Positions 44,581 through 54,760 of a stretch of DNA of 64,000 nt are shown in pieces (within the stretch, counting starts at the first letter, position 1; each line of letters starts with the position of its first letter). Source of the stretch: Rhizobium lentis (GTDB lineage: Bacteria; Pseudomonadota; Alphaproteobacteria; Rhizobiales; Rhizobiaceae). A program made the translations under genes and the position numbers. The notes under the pieces are model-generated. The model was not told the DNA's origin and ran no database searches. It was given only the letters and a program-made list of their open reading frames with translations. The stretch covers positions 62,001-126,000 of the forward strand of contig NZ_JACHBD010000012.1 in NCBI RefSeq assembly GCF_014200175.1, given 5' to 3'.

Positions 44581-44616
44581 GCTGTCAGGGAAATGCCTTC
44601 TGGGGGTTCCGACAGC
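44581..44616 (+). promoter_or_regulatory. Leader hairpin before dnaK
   Basis: GCTGTC (44581-44586) pairs with GACAGC (44611-44616), with GGAA/TTCC inside. It ends about 10 bases before the AAGGAG ribosome site of dnaK. Confidence 0.4.
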
Positions 44617-44637
44617 TTGCTTCAAGGAGAGAATGAC

Positions 44638-46554
<1,917 letters not shown>

Positions 46555-46588
46555 TTCGCGGCGGCGTGGTAATGCTTCAACACTTGAT

Positions 46589-46624
46589 CCGGCTGCTCAC
46601 CATGGCAGCCGGAAATCCATTTCC
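46589..46624 (+). promoter_or_regulatory. Tandem hairpins between dnaK and dnaJ
   Basis: CCGGCTGC pairs with GCAGCCGG (46589-46612) and GGAAAT with ATTTCC (46611-46624). The two stems share GG, so they are mutually exclusive at that point. There is no U-tract. The element may set the dnaK:dnaJ ratio. Confidence 0.5.
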
Positions 46625-46639
46625 GGGGTTTAATCCTTA

Positions 46640-47767
46640 ATGGCAAAAGCGGACTTTTACGAAACTCTGGGTGTAGCCAAGTCGGCGGACGAGAAAGAGC
46701 TGAAGAGCGCCTTCCGAAAGCTGGCGATGAAATACCATCCGGACAAGAACCCGGATGACAAGGACGCCGAGCGGAAGTTCAAGGAAATCAACGAAGCCTA
46801 CGAGATGCTCAAGGACCCGCAGAAGCGGGCAGCCTATGATCGCTACGGCCATGCGGCCTTCGAGCACGGCGGCATGGGCGGCGGTGGCGGCGGTTTTGCC
46901 GGCGGCGGCTTCTCCGACATTTTCGAGGATATTTTCGGCGAGATGATGGGTGGCGGACGGGCGCGCCAGCGCTCATCGGGCGGGCGCGAGCGCGGCGCCG
47001 ATCTTCGCTACAATATGGAAATAACGCTGGAAGAGGCCTTTTCTGGAAAGACGGCGCAGATCCGCGTTCCCACCTCGATCACCTGCGATGTCTGTTCGGG
47101 ATCGGGCGCCAAGCCCGGCACGCAGCCGAAGAATTGCGGCACCTGCCAGGGGTCGGGTCGCGTGCGCGCCGCTCAGGGCTTCTTCTCGATCGAGCGGACC
47201 TGCCCGACCTGCCACGGCCGCGGTCAGATCATTCCCGATCCCTGCCCGAAGTGCCATGGCCAGGGCCGGGTGACGGAGGAGCGTTCGCTTTCGGTCAACA
47301 TTCCCGCCGGCATCGAAGATGGTACGCGCATCCGCCTGCAGGGCGAGGGCGAAGCCGGCGCTCGCGGCGGACCAGCGGGCGATCTCTATATTTTCCTGTC
47401 GGTGAAGCCGCATGAATTCTACCAGCGCGACGGAGCCGATCTTTATTGCGCCGTCCCCATCTCGATGACGACGGCGGCTCTCGGCGGGACCTTCGACGTG
47501 GCGACGCTCGACGGCACCAAATCGCGGGTGACCGTGCCTGAGGGCACGCAGGCGGGCAAACAATTTCGCCTCAAGAGCAAGGGCATGCCGGTGCTGCGTT
47601 CGGCGCAGACGGGCGACCTCTACATCCAGATCCAGATCGAGACACCGCAAAAGCTGACCAAACGCCAGCGCGAGCTGCTGCAGGAATTCGAGCAGATTTC
47701 CTCCAAGGAGAACAATCCGGAATCGACCGGCTTCTTTGCCCGGATGAAGGAATTCTTCGAAGGCTAA
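46640..47767 (+). CDS. dnaJ: Co-chaperone DnaJ (Hsp40)
   Basis: DnaJ stimulates DnaK ATPase and delivers substrates. The 375 residues have the J domain with HPD (KYHPDKNP), a Gly/Phe linker (GGMGGGGGGFAGGGF), and four CXXCXGXG zinc repeats (CDVCSGSG, CGTCQGSG, CPTCHGRG, CPKCHGQG), all intact. Two C-terminal beta domains follow. It is type I DnaJ. A strong terminator follows, closing the dnaKJ unit. Confidence 0.97.
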   Translation: MAKADFYETLGVAKSADEKELKSAFRKLAMKYHPDKNPDDKDAERKFKEINEAYEMLKDPQKRAAYDRYGHAAFEHGGMGGGGGGFAGGGFSDIFEDIFGEMMGGGRARQRSSGGRERGADLRYNMEITLEEAFSGKTAQIRVPTSITCDVCSGSGAKPGTQPKNCGTCQGSGRVRAAQGFFSIERTCPTCHGRGQIIPDPCPKCHGQGRVTEERSLSVNIPAGIEDGTRIRLQGEGEAGARGGPAGDLYIFLSVKPHEFYQRDGADLYCAVPISMTTAALGGTFDVATLDGTKSRVTVPEGTQAGKQFRLKSKGMPVLRSAQTGDLYIQIQIETPQKLTKRQRELLQEFEQISSKENNPESTGFFARMKEFFEG

Positions 47768-47790
47768 GCCGCGATCCGGATTGCCGTTTC

Positions 47791-47823
47791 AAAAGCCGGG
47801 GCACGCGTCCCCGGCTTTTCTCG
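47791..47823 (+). terminator. Intrinsic terminator of dnaKJ
   Basis: AAAAGCCGGGG and CCCCGGCTTTT pair across CACGCGT, followed by CTCG. The symmetric A/T ends allow function in both directions. Confidence 0.85.
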
Positions 47824-48097
47824 TCGCAGCGACGACCCGTTTTGGCACATTCACCGGATATGTCGGGCGAATTGTGCCGCATTGAGACGACGACGAAACG
47901 TAAGTCAACTTGCGTTAACGCAGCCGGATAATGGCGCTTGCAAGTTTTCCAAATGAATTCAGTCTCTGTCGCCAGCGAATAATCCGAGGACCGGAATCGG
48001 CCTTCGGATCAGGCGCAGATAGATTGATGGAGCGTCCTTAGCCCTCCTGCGGGCGGCGGCGTTCCGTCGGGGAATAACCAGAGCAAGAGTAACTATC
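47824..48097. other. Intergenic region, nothing recognised
   Basis: No gene or clear RNA is seen. GTTAAC-containing text (about 47914) is only a half CtrA site. The promoter of the small gene at 48098 should lie here. Confidence 0.4.
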
Positions 48098-48298
48098 ATG
48101 GCGCCAGCCTTCTCCTCTCAGCACGACGATGTCGACGTTCTCGCCGGCGCCATTTACACATGGTGCGCCGAGCGCAACATCAAGCTTCGCAGCCAGCAGG
48201 GCCTTTCGATCGCCAGTATCGCGATCGACCTGTATCACGCCGGCCACCAGACGCAGGACGAGCTGCTGACGGCATTGCACGAGCGCGAATTTCACTGA
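48098..48298 (+). CDS. Small hypothetical protein
   Basis: The 66 residues contain DVDVLAGAIYTWCAERNIKL, SQQGLSIASIAIDLYHAG and QTQDELLTALHEREFH, which should form two or three helices. The composition looks like a real protein, and similar short proteins occur in Rhizobiaceae, but I know no function. AAGAG lies about 9 bases before the ATG. It converges on the HTH gene. Confidence 0.6.
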   Translation: MAPAFSSQHDDVDVLAGAIYTWCAERNIKLRSQQGLSIASIAIDLYHAGHQTQDELLTALHEREFH

Positions 48299-48415
48299 AA
48301 AGCCTAACGAACGCGAACGGCTGAGCGGCGCCCCCAGTGTTCATGCAGTGGCTTGCCCAAGCGCGAAGCTTAAGCAGATCGTATTGGTTGCGATAAAGCT
48401 AATTTCCTGGCGGAA

Positions 48416-48784
48416 TCACGCGGCGGTTTCGGCAGCCTGCCCACTGCTTATGAGCGTGAGAATGGTTTTGACTGCTTCCTTGCCCGCCGGTGAATTCAGC
48501 TTGTCGTAACTCAGGGCAAGCGCATAGGCGTCAGGGCTGAGCTCAATGCGGCTGCCGAATTGCGGCATGTCGGCGCCCTCGAAAAGAACCGAGATTTCGA
48601 CATCGAGAAAAACCGCGATCTGGTGCAATTTGCTGGCGGAAACCCGGTTCGTCCCCTTTTCGTATTTCTGAATCTGCTGGAAGGTCAGTCCAAGGGCTTC
48701 ACCGAGTTCGAGCTGGGAAACCCGGCGAAGGGCGCGAAGCTGTCTTATGTTGCGACCAACGATAATATCAACCGGATCTGGCAC
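48416..48784 (-). CDS. XRE-family helix-turn-helix regulator
   Basis: The 122 residues have a phage-repressor-type HTH at residues 7-62: VGRNIRQLRALRRVSQLELGE, then LGLTFQQIQKYEKGTNRVSAS. The tail (SPDAYALALSYDKLNSPAGK) is like that of other rhizobial single-domain regulators. It starts with GTG. Copies of CAACCGGAT overlap and precede the start, which suggests autoregulation. Its targets are unknown. Confidence 0.88.
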   Translation of the reverse strand: MPDPVDIIVGRNIRQLRALRRVSQLELGEALGLTFQQIQKYEKGTNRVSASKLHQIAVFLDVEISVLFEGADMPQFGSRIELSPDAYALALSYDKLNSPAGKEAVKTILTLISSGQAAETAA

Positions 48785-48870
48785 TTCGTCATTCTCTCAT
48801 ACGCAAACGGTTCGTTTACCATAACGTCTCAGCCGCATAACTCAACCGGATAGTTGCAAAATTCAACCGA
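48769..48870. promoter_or_regulatory. CAACCGGAT repeats at the XRE gene promoter
   Basis: CAACCGGAT occurs at 48769-48777 and 48843-48851, and CAACCGA at 48864-48870, all in the same orientation. They bracket the start of the XRE gene and are candidate operator half-sites. Confidence 0.4.
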
Positions 48871-49079
48871 CTTTTTCTGGGCATTACGTTACGTCCGCGG
48901 CCTCGAAACAATGAGGCAAAGCCCTTAGTATCCAGGCGGTGTGATAGCAATATCGATGGCTTTCGGCGGCCGAGGACGCGATGGGGCGGGCCGCTTCGAC
49001 GCGGTTGTATTTTTAGGAAATGTCAGAAAAAAGTACCGCACGGTTCCGGAATCAGAGCCTCATTGACGCGAGCATGCGG

Positions 49080-49098
49080 AAATACCGCCCAGGTATTT
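49080..49098. promoter_or_regulatory. Inverted repeat upstream of recF
   Basis: AAATACC and GGTATTT form a perfect dyad around GCCCA, about 90 bases before recF. It may be an operator or an RNA hairpin in the leader. Otherwise 48871-49186 contains no gene that I can support. Confidence 0.4.
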
Positions 49099-49186
49099 TA
49101 CGCGTGATCCGTGGCAGCCGAGCCGCAAGCCTTGCTATCGACGCCGCTTCGGCATAGCTGTCAGGCTTCACAAACCCGGACATGCG

Positions 49187-50311
49187 ATGCCGCACAAGGT
49201 TTCTCTTTCCCGTCTGAAGCTGACAGACTTCCGTAACTATGCTGCGGTGAGCCTCATCCTCGACGGCCGGCATGCGGTGCTGACGGGAAACAACGGTGCG
49301 GGCAAGACCAATCTCATGGAGGCGGTCTCGCTGCTTTCGCCGGGCCGGGGGCTTCGCCGCGCCGCCTATAGCGATATTACCCGCGTCGGCGCGGCCGGCG
49401 GTTTTTCGATCTTTGCCGCGCTTGACGGCATGGAGGGCGAAGTCGAGATCGGCACCGGCATTGACGCGGGGGAGGAGACCACCACCCGCAGGCTGCGGAT
49501 AAACGGTACCGCGGCAAAAACTGCCGACGAACTGACAGACCATCTGCGCCTTCTCTGGCTGACACCGGCGATGGACGGGCTCTTTACCGGCGCCTCCTCT
49601 GACCGCCGACGCTTTCTCGACCGGCTGGTGCTGTCGCTCGATCCCGCCCATGGCCGCCGCGCCAGCGATTTCGAGCGCGCCATGCGCAGCCGCAACAAAT
49701 TGCTTGATGAAGGCCGTTTCGACCCTTCCTGGCTTGCCGGCATCGAGGAGCAAATGGCAAGCCTCGGCATTGCCATGGCGCTCGCCCGACAGGAAATGCT
49801 CGGCCTGCTCACCCGGCTGATCGAGGAAAGGCCGGAGAACTCGCCCTTTCCTTCGGCATCGCTGCAGCTTTCAGGCTTCATGGACGGCCAGTTCTCTCGC
49901 CCCTCGGTCGATCTCGAGGACGAATATGCGGCGATGCTGGCGGAGAGCCGGTATCGGGATGCCGGCGCGGGGCGCACGCTGGACGGGCCGCACCGGGCCG
50001 ATCTCATCGTCCACCACCGCGAAAAGGCGATGGAGGCGGAGCGTTGCTCGACCGGTGAGCAGAAAGCGCTGCTCGTCGGCCTGGTGCTTGCCCATGCCCG
50101 GCTGGTCGGCAATCTCACCGGCCACGCGCCGATCCTGCTGCTCGACGAGATTGCGGCGCATCTCGACGAGGGTCGCCGCGCCGCACTGTTTGACCTCATC
50201 GATGGCCTGGGCGGCCAGGCTTTCATGACGGGCACGGATCGCGCGATGTTCTCGGCGCTGGGCGACAGGGCGCAGGTCTTCACCGTGGCCGATGGCCGGG
50301 TGTTCGAATGA
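49187..50311 (+). CDS. recF: Recombination mediator RecF
   Basis: RecF helps load RecA at single-stranded gaps. The 374-residue SMC-like ATPase has LSRLKLTDFRNYAAVSL, Walker A GNNGAGKTNLMEA, DGPHRADLIV, signature STGEQKALLVGLVLAHA and Walker B ILLLDEIAAHLD. It is not next to dnaA or dnaN here, unlike the classical origin cluster. Its stop overlaps the moeB start (ATGA), linking it to an unrelated pathway. Confidence 0.96.
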   Translation: MPHKVSLSRLKLTDFRNYAAVSLILDGRHAVLTGNNGAGKTNLMEAVSLLSPGRGLRRAAYSDITRVGAAGGFSIFAALDGMEGEVEIGTGIDAGEETTTRRLRINGTAAKTADELTDHLRLLWLTPAMDGLFTGASSDRRRFLDRLVLSLDPAHGRRASDFERAMRSRNKLLDEGRFDPSWLAGIEEQMASLGIAMALARQEMLGLLTRLIEERPENSPFPSASLQLSGFMDGQFSRPSVDLEDEYAAMLAESRYRDAGAGRTLDGPHRADLIVHHREKAMEAERCSTGEQKALLVGLVLAHARLVGNLTGHAPILLLDEIAAHLDEGRRAALFDLIDGLGGQAFMTGTDRAMFSALGDRAQVFTVADGRVFE

Positions 50312-51126
50312 CGGAGGCGGCTTTTCCCGGCGTCGGGCGCTATGATAAGGTCACCACCATGGAACCGCTCAGCCCTGATGAAATCGCACGCTATCACCGC
50401 CACATCCTGCTCCCTGAAATCGGCGGCGCGGGCCAGCAGAAGCTGAAGGCCGCCCGCGTGCTGGTAATTGGCGCCGGCGGCCTCGGTGCGCCGATCCTGC
50501 AATATCTGGCCGCGGCCGGCGTCGGCACGCTCGGCATCGTCGACGACGACCGGGTTTCCCTCTCGAACCTGCAGCGCCAAGTGATCCATGATTCCGGCAC
50601 GATCGGCGAGCTGAAGACGGAGAGCGCCGCCTTGGCGATCGCGAGACTCAACCCGCATATCCGGCTCGTCCGCTTCGAGGAGCGCTTCTCTCAGGACACC
50701 GCCCGCCGTCAATTGTCCGGCTTCGACCTCCTGATCGACGGCTCCGACAATTTCGATACACGTTATGCTGCCGCCGACGCGGCGGAAGAGGCGCGTATCC
50801 CGCTCGTCACCGGCGCCGTCGGTCGTTTCGACGGTTCCCTGACGGTAATGAAACCCTATGAGACGGCCGAGGACGGGATGCTCAACCCGGGCTACCGCGA
50901 CCTGTTTCCCGAGGCCCCTCCGGCTGGACTGATCCCTTCCTGCGCCGAAGCCGGCATTATCGGCGCGCTCACCGGCGTCATCGGCACGATGATGGCAATG
51001 GAGGCAATCAAGCTCGTCACCGGAGCCGGCGAACCGCTGGTCGGGCGGCTTCTGCTTTACGACGCTCTGTCGGCGCGCTTCGAAACGGTGCGTTATAAGC
51101 GCCGCCGCGCGAGGCAGGCGGGATGA
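50308..51126 (+). CDS. moeB: MoeB/ThiF-type adenylyltransferase lacking the zinc cysteines
   Basis: It adenylates the C-terminal Gly of a sulfur carrier (MoaD or ThiS). The 272 residues have the nucleotide loop VIGAGGLGAPILQYLAAAGV, DDDRVSLSNLQRQVIH, and DGSDNFDTRYAAADA. The site of the first CXXC zinc pair reads NPGYRDLFPE. The second pair near the C-terminus is replaced by RYKRRRARQ. SCAEAG keeps one Cys. The start at 50308 couples to recF. An ATG at 50359 with AAGG upstream is an alternative. Confidence 0.88.
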   Translation: MTEAAFPGVGRYDKVTTMEPLSPDEIARYHRHILLPEIGGAGQQKLKAARVLVIGAGGLGAPILQYLAAAGVGTLGIVDDDRVSLSNLQRQVIHDSGTIGELKTESAALAIARLNPHIRLVRFEERFSQDTARRQLSGFDLLIDGSDNFDTRYAAADAAEEARIPLVTGAVGRFDGSLTVMKPYETAEDGMLNPGYRDLFPEAPPAGLIPSCAEAGIIGALTGVIGTMMAMEAIKLVTGAGEPLVGRLLLYDALSARFETVRYKRRRARQAG

Positions 51127-51611
51127 CGATCATCCGCCTCGACGCGAGCTTCACGCGCTGGGACGAGCTGCTCACTCTCATCCTGACCGCCTTCGCCTCG
51201 ATGAATGGCAAGATCGACCCGCCATCGTCGGCACTCAATCTGACAGCGCGAGCGCTGGCAGCAAAGGCCGAAGCCGAGATCGGCCATGTCGCGATCGACG
51301 ATGGCCGCCTGATCGGTTGCATTTTCCTGCGACCGGAGGCCGATTGCCTCTATGTCGGCAAGCTTGCCGTTCTGCCGGCGGCGCAAGGCCAGGGCCTCGG
51401 CCGGCGGTTGTTAGCGATCGCGGAGGACACGGCTTCAGCGCTCGGCCTTGCCGCCTTGCGGCTGGAGACACGGATCGAGCTTACCGACAATCACGCCGTC
51501 TTTGCCGCCTGGGGATTTTCGAAAACCGCCGAGAAGGCCCATCCCGGTTTTGCCAGGACGACCTTTATCGAGATGCGGAAGGTCCTTGCGCCAGCGATTC
51601 GCGCCGTCTGA
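51123..51611 (+). CDS. GNAT-family N-acetyltransferase
   Basis: The 162 residues carry the GNAT acetyl-CoA motif: LYVGKLAVLPAAQGQGLGRRL (Q-x-x-G-x-G), followed by ALRLETRIELTDNHAVFAAWGF typical of motif B. Substrate unknown. It is coupled to moeB by ATGA, so recF-moeB-GNAT form one overlapping unit. Confidence 0.88.
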   Translation: MTIIRLDASFTRWDELLTLILTAFASMNGKIDPPSSALNLTARALAAKAEAEIGHVAIDDGRLIGCIFLRPEADCLYVGKLAVLPAAQGQGLGRRLLAIAEDTASALGLAALRLETRIELTDNHAVFAAWGFSKTAEKAHPGFARTTFIEMRKVLAPAIRAV

Positions 51612-51632
51612 AGCGGCCCGACGCGGCGGCCT

Positions 51633-52634
51633 TCAACGCCCGGGCAGCACCCGGTTCGGCGGCCTGTGGCCGTCGATGAAGGTGCGGATATTGATGATCA
51701 CCTTATCGCCCATATCGATGCGGCCTTCGATCGTCGCCGAGCTCATATGCGGCAGCAGCACGACCTTGCCCTCATTGGCGAGCTTGACGAGCTTCGGGTT
51801 GACGGCCGGTTCGTTTTCGAAGACGTCGAGGCCGGCGCCGGCGATCTTGCCCTCCCTCAGGCTTTTGATCAGCGCGCTTTCGTCGACCACGTCGCCGCGG
51901 GCGGTGTTGACGAGATAGGCGGTCGGCTGCAGCAGCGCGAGGCGACGTGCCGAGATCAGATGAAAGGTTGCCGGCGTCGACGGGCAATTGACCGAGACGA
52001 TGTCGACGCGGGCGAGCATCTGGTCGAGGCTTTCCCAATAGGTCGCCTCCAACTCGTCCTCGACGCCCGGATTAACACGCTTTCGGTTGTGGTAATGGAT
52101 CGACAGGCCGAAAGACTTGGCGCGGCGTGCGACCGCCGTGCCGATGCGACCCATGCCGACGATGCCGATGCGCTTGCCGTGAATGCGCCGGCCGAGCATC
52201 CAGGTTGGAGACCAGCCGGCCCACTCGCCCGGCTTGTCGGTCAGCACCCGCGCCCCTTCGCCGAGCCGTCTCGGCACCGCGAGAATGAGCGCCATCGTCA
52301 TGTCGGCGGTATCCTCGGTCAGGACGTTCGGCGTGTTGGTGACGGTGATGCCCTTGCGCGCCGCCGCCTCGACATCGATATGGTCGGTGCCGTTGGAGAA
52401 GCTCGCAATCAGCTTCATCTGCGGGCCGGCCGCATCGATCAACGCCGCGTCGATGCGATCGGTGACCGTCGGCACCAGCACGTCGGCGGTGCGGACCGCG
52501 GCGACAAGTTCGGGCACGGAGCGCGGCGCGTCATCGATGTTCAACTCGGCGTCGAAGAGCTCGCGCATGCGGGTTTCGACGGCATCGGGCAGCTTGCGGG
52601 TGATGTAGACCTTCGGTTTTTTCTTCGCTGTCAT
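51633..52634 (-). CDS. D-2-hydroxyacid dehydrogenase (glyoxylate reductase/glycerate dehydrogenase type)
   Basis: The 333 residues have SFSNGTDHIDVEAA, the Rossmann motif GIVGMGRIGTAVARR, VNTARGDVVDE with the catalytic Arg, DVFENEPAV with the Glu, and LPHMSSAT with the catalytic His. It is closest to the GyaR/GhrB group, unlike the GhrA-type protein near the left end. The physiological substrate is probably glyoxylate or hydroxypyruvate, by inference. Converges with the GNAT gene. Confidence 0.9.
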   Translation of the reverse strand: MTAKKKPKVYITRKLPDAVETRMRELFDAELNIDDAPRSVPELVAAVRTADVLVPTVTDRIDAALIDAAGPQMKLIASFSNGTDHIDVEAAARKGITVTNTPNVLTEDTADMTMALILAVPRRLGEGARVLTDKPGEWAGWSPTWMLGRRIHGKRIGIVGMGRIGTAVARRAKSFGLSIHYHNRKRVNPGVEDELEATYWESLDQMLARVDIVSVNCPSTPATFHLISARRLALLQPTAYLVNTARGDVVDESALIKSLREGKIAGAGLDVFENEPAVNPKLVKLANEGKVVLLPHMSSATIEGRIDMGDKVIINIRTFIDGHRPPNRVLPGR

Positions 52635-52818
52635 GGCTGCCTGCGGTGCCTTGTTCAGAGGTCTTTAACCAAGAGGGGTGATAATTTTCTCATTCCGGGC
52701 AATTTCTACCAGACCCGCACGCGAAGACAAACAAAACTCGTGGTGCAGCCGGCGAATATCACAACCCGGACAGCGTGCAGGCGAGCCTGCCCGTGAATTC
52801 GAGCAAACGGAAGCTTCC

Positions 52819-53358
52819 ATGCGCAGCAAAGTCCTGAAGTCCTGTCTCGCCTTCGCGATCGCTCTGGCCGCATCGCTCGGCCCCGTCGAATTTGCCCATG
52901 CTCAGGCGGCCAAGGGACCGAGCGGCCTGCCATTACCGCGCTTCGTCACGCTGAAATCCAAGCGCGTCAACCTGCGCATCGGCCCGGGAACGGATTACGC
53001 GGTTTCATGGATGTATCTGAAATCCGGCCTGCCGGTGGAAATCATCCAGGAATACGACAACTGGCGCCGCATCCGTGATGCCGACGGCACCGAAGGCTGG
53101 GTCAACCAGTCGCTGCTCTCCGGCCAGCGCGCGGCGATCGCCGCGCCCTGGATGAAGACGAAGGGCAAGGGCGTCTTCGTCAACCTGCGTCGCGAGGCGC
53201 AGCCCTCCGCCTCGATCATCGCCAAGCTGGAACCCGGCGTGATGCTGACGATCGGCGAATGCAACGGCGACTGGTGCCGCGCCGAAACCGACGGCGCCAC
53301 CGGTTGGGTGGCACAATCAGAAATCTGGGGCGCCTATCCCGGCGAAGCCTTCAAATAA
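52819..53358 (+). CDS. Secreted protein with two SH3b domains
   Basis: The 179 residues start with a signal peptide (about 1-29, LAFAIALAASLGPVEFAHA before QAAKG). Two bacterial SH3 domains follow: FVTLKSKRVNLRIGPGTDYA with GWVNQSLL, and VFVNLRREAQPSASIIAKLE with GWVAQSEIWG. Such proteins bind wall peptides in the periplasm. The start at 52819 was chosen because the signal peptide begins there. It overlaps the kinase gene end by 8 bases on the opposite strand. Confidence 0.9.
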   Translation: MRSKVLKSCLAFAIALAASLGPVEFAHAQAAKGPSGLPLPRFVTLKSKRVNLRIGPGTDYAVSWMYLKSGLPVEIIQEYDNWRRIRDADGTEGWVNQSLLSGQRAAIAAPWMKTKGKGVFVNLRREAQPSASIIAKLEPGVMLTIGECNGDWCRAETDGATGWVAQSEIWGAYPGEAFK

Positions 53359-54343
53359 GCCCTGCCTGCTTGGCGGCTTCGTTGAGCGAGGTCATCGGAC
53401 GCGGGCCGATCTGCTGGATGACAATGCCGGCAGCGAGGCAGCCGAGCTTGCCGCAATCTTCCAGGGACCGTCCCTGCGTATAGCCGTAGAGGAAGCCGGA
53501 GGCAAAAAGGTCGCCGGCGCCGGTAGTGTCCACAACTTCCCTGATCCGGATCGCATCGACGTAATAACGCTCGCGGCCCTTCAGGATGACGGCGCCATGC
53601 TCGCTCATCGTCACGGCGGCGATCTTGCAGTCGGCGGCAATCCTGTTCAGCGCCTCTTCGAAGTCTTCGGTCTCGTAAAGCGACAGCGCTTCCTGGCGAT
53701 TGGCGAAGACGATATCGACCGTGCCGGAGCGCATCAGATCGAGGAACTCGCCGCGATAACGGTCGACGCAGAAACTGTCGGACAGCGTCATCGACATTTC
53801 GCGGCCGTTTTCATGGGCGATGCGGGCGCAGTCGCGAATAGCCTCCTTGGCCCGCGGCGGATCCCAGAGATAACCTTCGAAATAGGTGACCTTGGCGTCG
53901 GCAACGACATCGGCCTCGACGTCCTCAGGGCCGAGTTCGACGCAGGCGCCGAGATAGGTATTCATCGAACGTTCGCCGTCTTCGGTGACGAAGATCATCG
54001 AACGCGCCGTCGGCGGGAAGGCGCCCTTGGGACGGGTCTGATAGTGGACGCCCTGGGCGCGAATGTCGTGGGTGAAAATGTCGCCGAGCTGATCTGCGGC
54101 GACATTACCGAAATAGGCAGCCTTGCCGCCGAGATTCGCGACGCCGGCCGCCGTATTGCCGGCGCTGCCGCCGGAGGCTTCGAGTGCCGGCCCCATGCGC
54201 GAATACAGAAGTTCGGCGCGCTCGGCATCGATGAGGTTCATCGCCGCCTTGGTGATCTTGTTATCAATGAGGAACTGGTCGTCGCAGCGGGCAATGATAT
54301 CCACGATCGCGTTGCCGACTGTCAGAACATCGAATCTAGTCAT
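53351..54343 (-). CDS. PfkB-family kinase (adenosine kinase type)
   Basis: The 330 residues show GGSAGNTAAGVANLGGKAAYFG near the N-terminus, IFVTEDGERSMNTYLGAC and the anion-hole signature DTTGAGDLFASGFLYG with catalytic Asp. Members with this layout are annotated as adenosine kinases or ribokinase-like sugar kinases in rhizobia. The DGERSMNTYLGA motif is typical of the adenosine kinase group. The start has no competing upstream start. It is transcribed away from the structured RNA region. Confidence 0.88.
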   Translation of the reverse strand: MTRFDVLTVGNAIVDIIARCDDQFLIDNKITKAAMNLIDAERAELLYSRMGPALEASGGSAGNTAAGVANLGGKAAYFGNVAADQLGDIFTHDIRAQGVHYQTRPKGAFPPTARSMIFVTEDGERSMNTYLGACVELGPEDVEADVVADAKVTYFEGYLWDPPRAKEAIRDCARIAHENGREMSMTLSDSFCVDRYRGEFLDLMRSGTVDIVFANRQEALSLYETEDFEEALNRIAADCKIAAVTMSEHGAVILKGRERYYVDAIRIREVVDTTGAGDLFASGFLYGYTQGRSLEDCGKLGCLAAGIVIQQIGPRPMTSLNEAAKQAGLI

Positions 54344-54486
54344 GAAATGGGGAGTCCCGGATTTGTGATATCAGGGTTCGGTCTTAGCGAAATTTCGGCC
54401 GTTTGGAAGGATAAATGGTGAAAGGCGTCTCTATTCTTCGCAAAAGTGCCGCTTATTCGTCATGCCCCTGTCATTTTCGAAACCTA

Positions 54487-54657
54487 CAAATGCTCGCCAG
54501 AAGACCGGCATGAGCAGCTTTCGGTTGCAGCCGGGCGACGAGGGATGATCCCTTCGATCTTACCGGCGCGGTGCTGACCACGGATGAACTGGCAGCTTCG
54601 CGATCCGGATATCCGGCAAGGCCGGAGCGGAAAAGCGGGCCATGCCCGCTTTTTTTG
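54487..54657 (+). ncRNA. Putative structured sRNA with conserved 20-nt core (copy 2)
   Basis: No plus-strand gene ends before the strong terminator at 54631-54657, so it likely closes an RNA. The stretch folds well in silico by eye. TGCTCGCC pairs with GGCATGAGCA (54491-54515). GCCGG with inner CGAGGGAT pairs with ATCCCTTCG and CCGGC (54530-54568). GCTG with CC pairs with GGCAGC (54573-54596). The third hairpin displays the core TGACCACGGATGAACTGGCA (54575-54594) also found at 40047-40066 in reverse. No promoter is clear. The 5' end is a guess. 54344-54486 shows nothing else. Confidence 0.55.
54631..54657 (+). terminator. Intrinsic terminator
   Basis: AAAAGCGGGC and GCCCGCTTTTTTTG form a tight hairpin with a CAT loop and seven T's. 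About 100 bases before the AEC transporter gene. Confidence 0.88.
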
Positions 54658-54760
54658 CGTGTGGATACACTCCATCCGCGGCTTGATACTGATTGCGTTT
54701 TCAACGCCACCTTTTGCTGCTAGACCTCGGATACTCCCTCCCCGCAGAGCATCCTCCCTC

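Noticed and set aside
49366..50712. 448-residue frame opposite recF and moeB
   Set aside because: Ser/Arg-rich with no fold, spanning two real genes.
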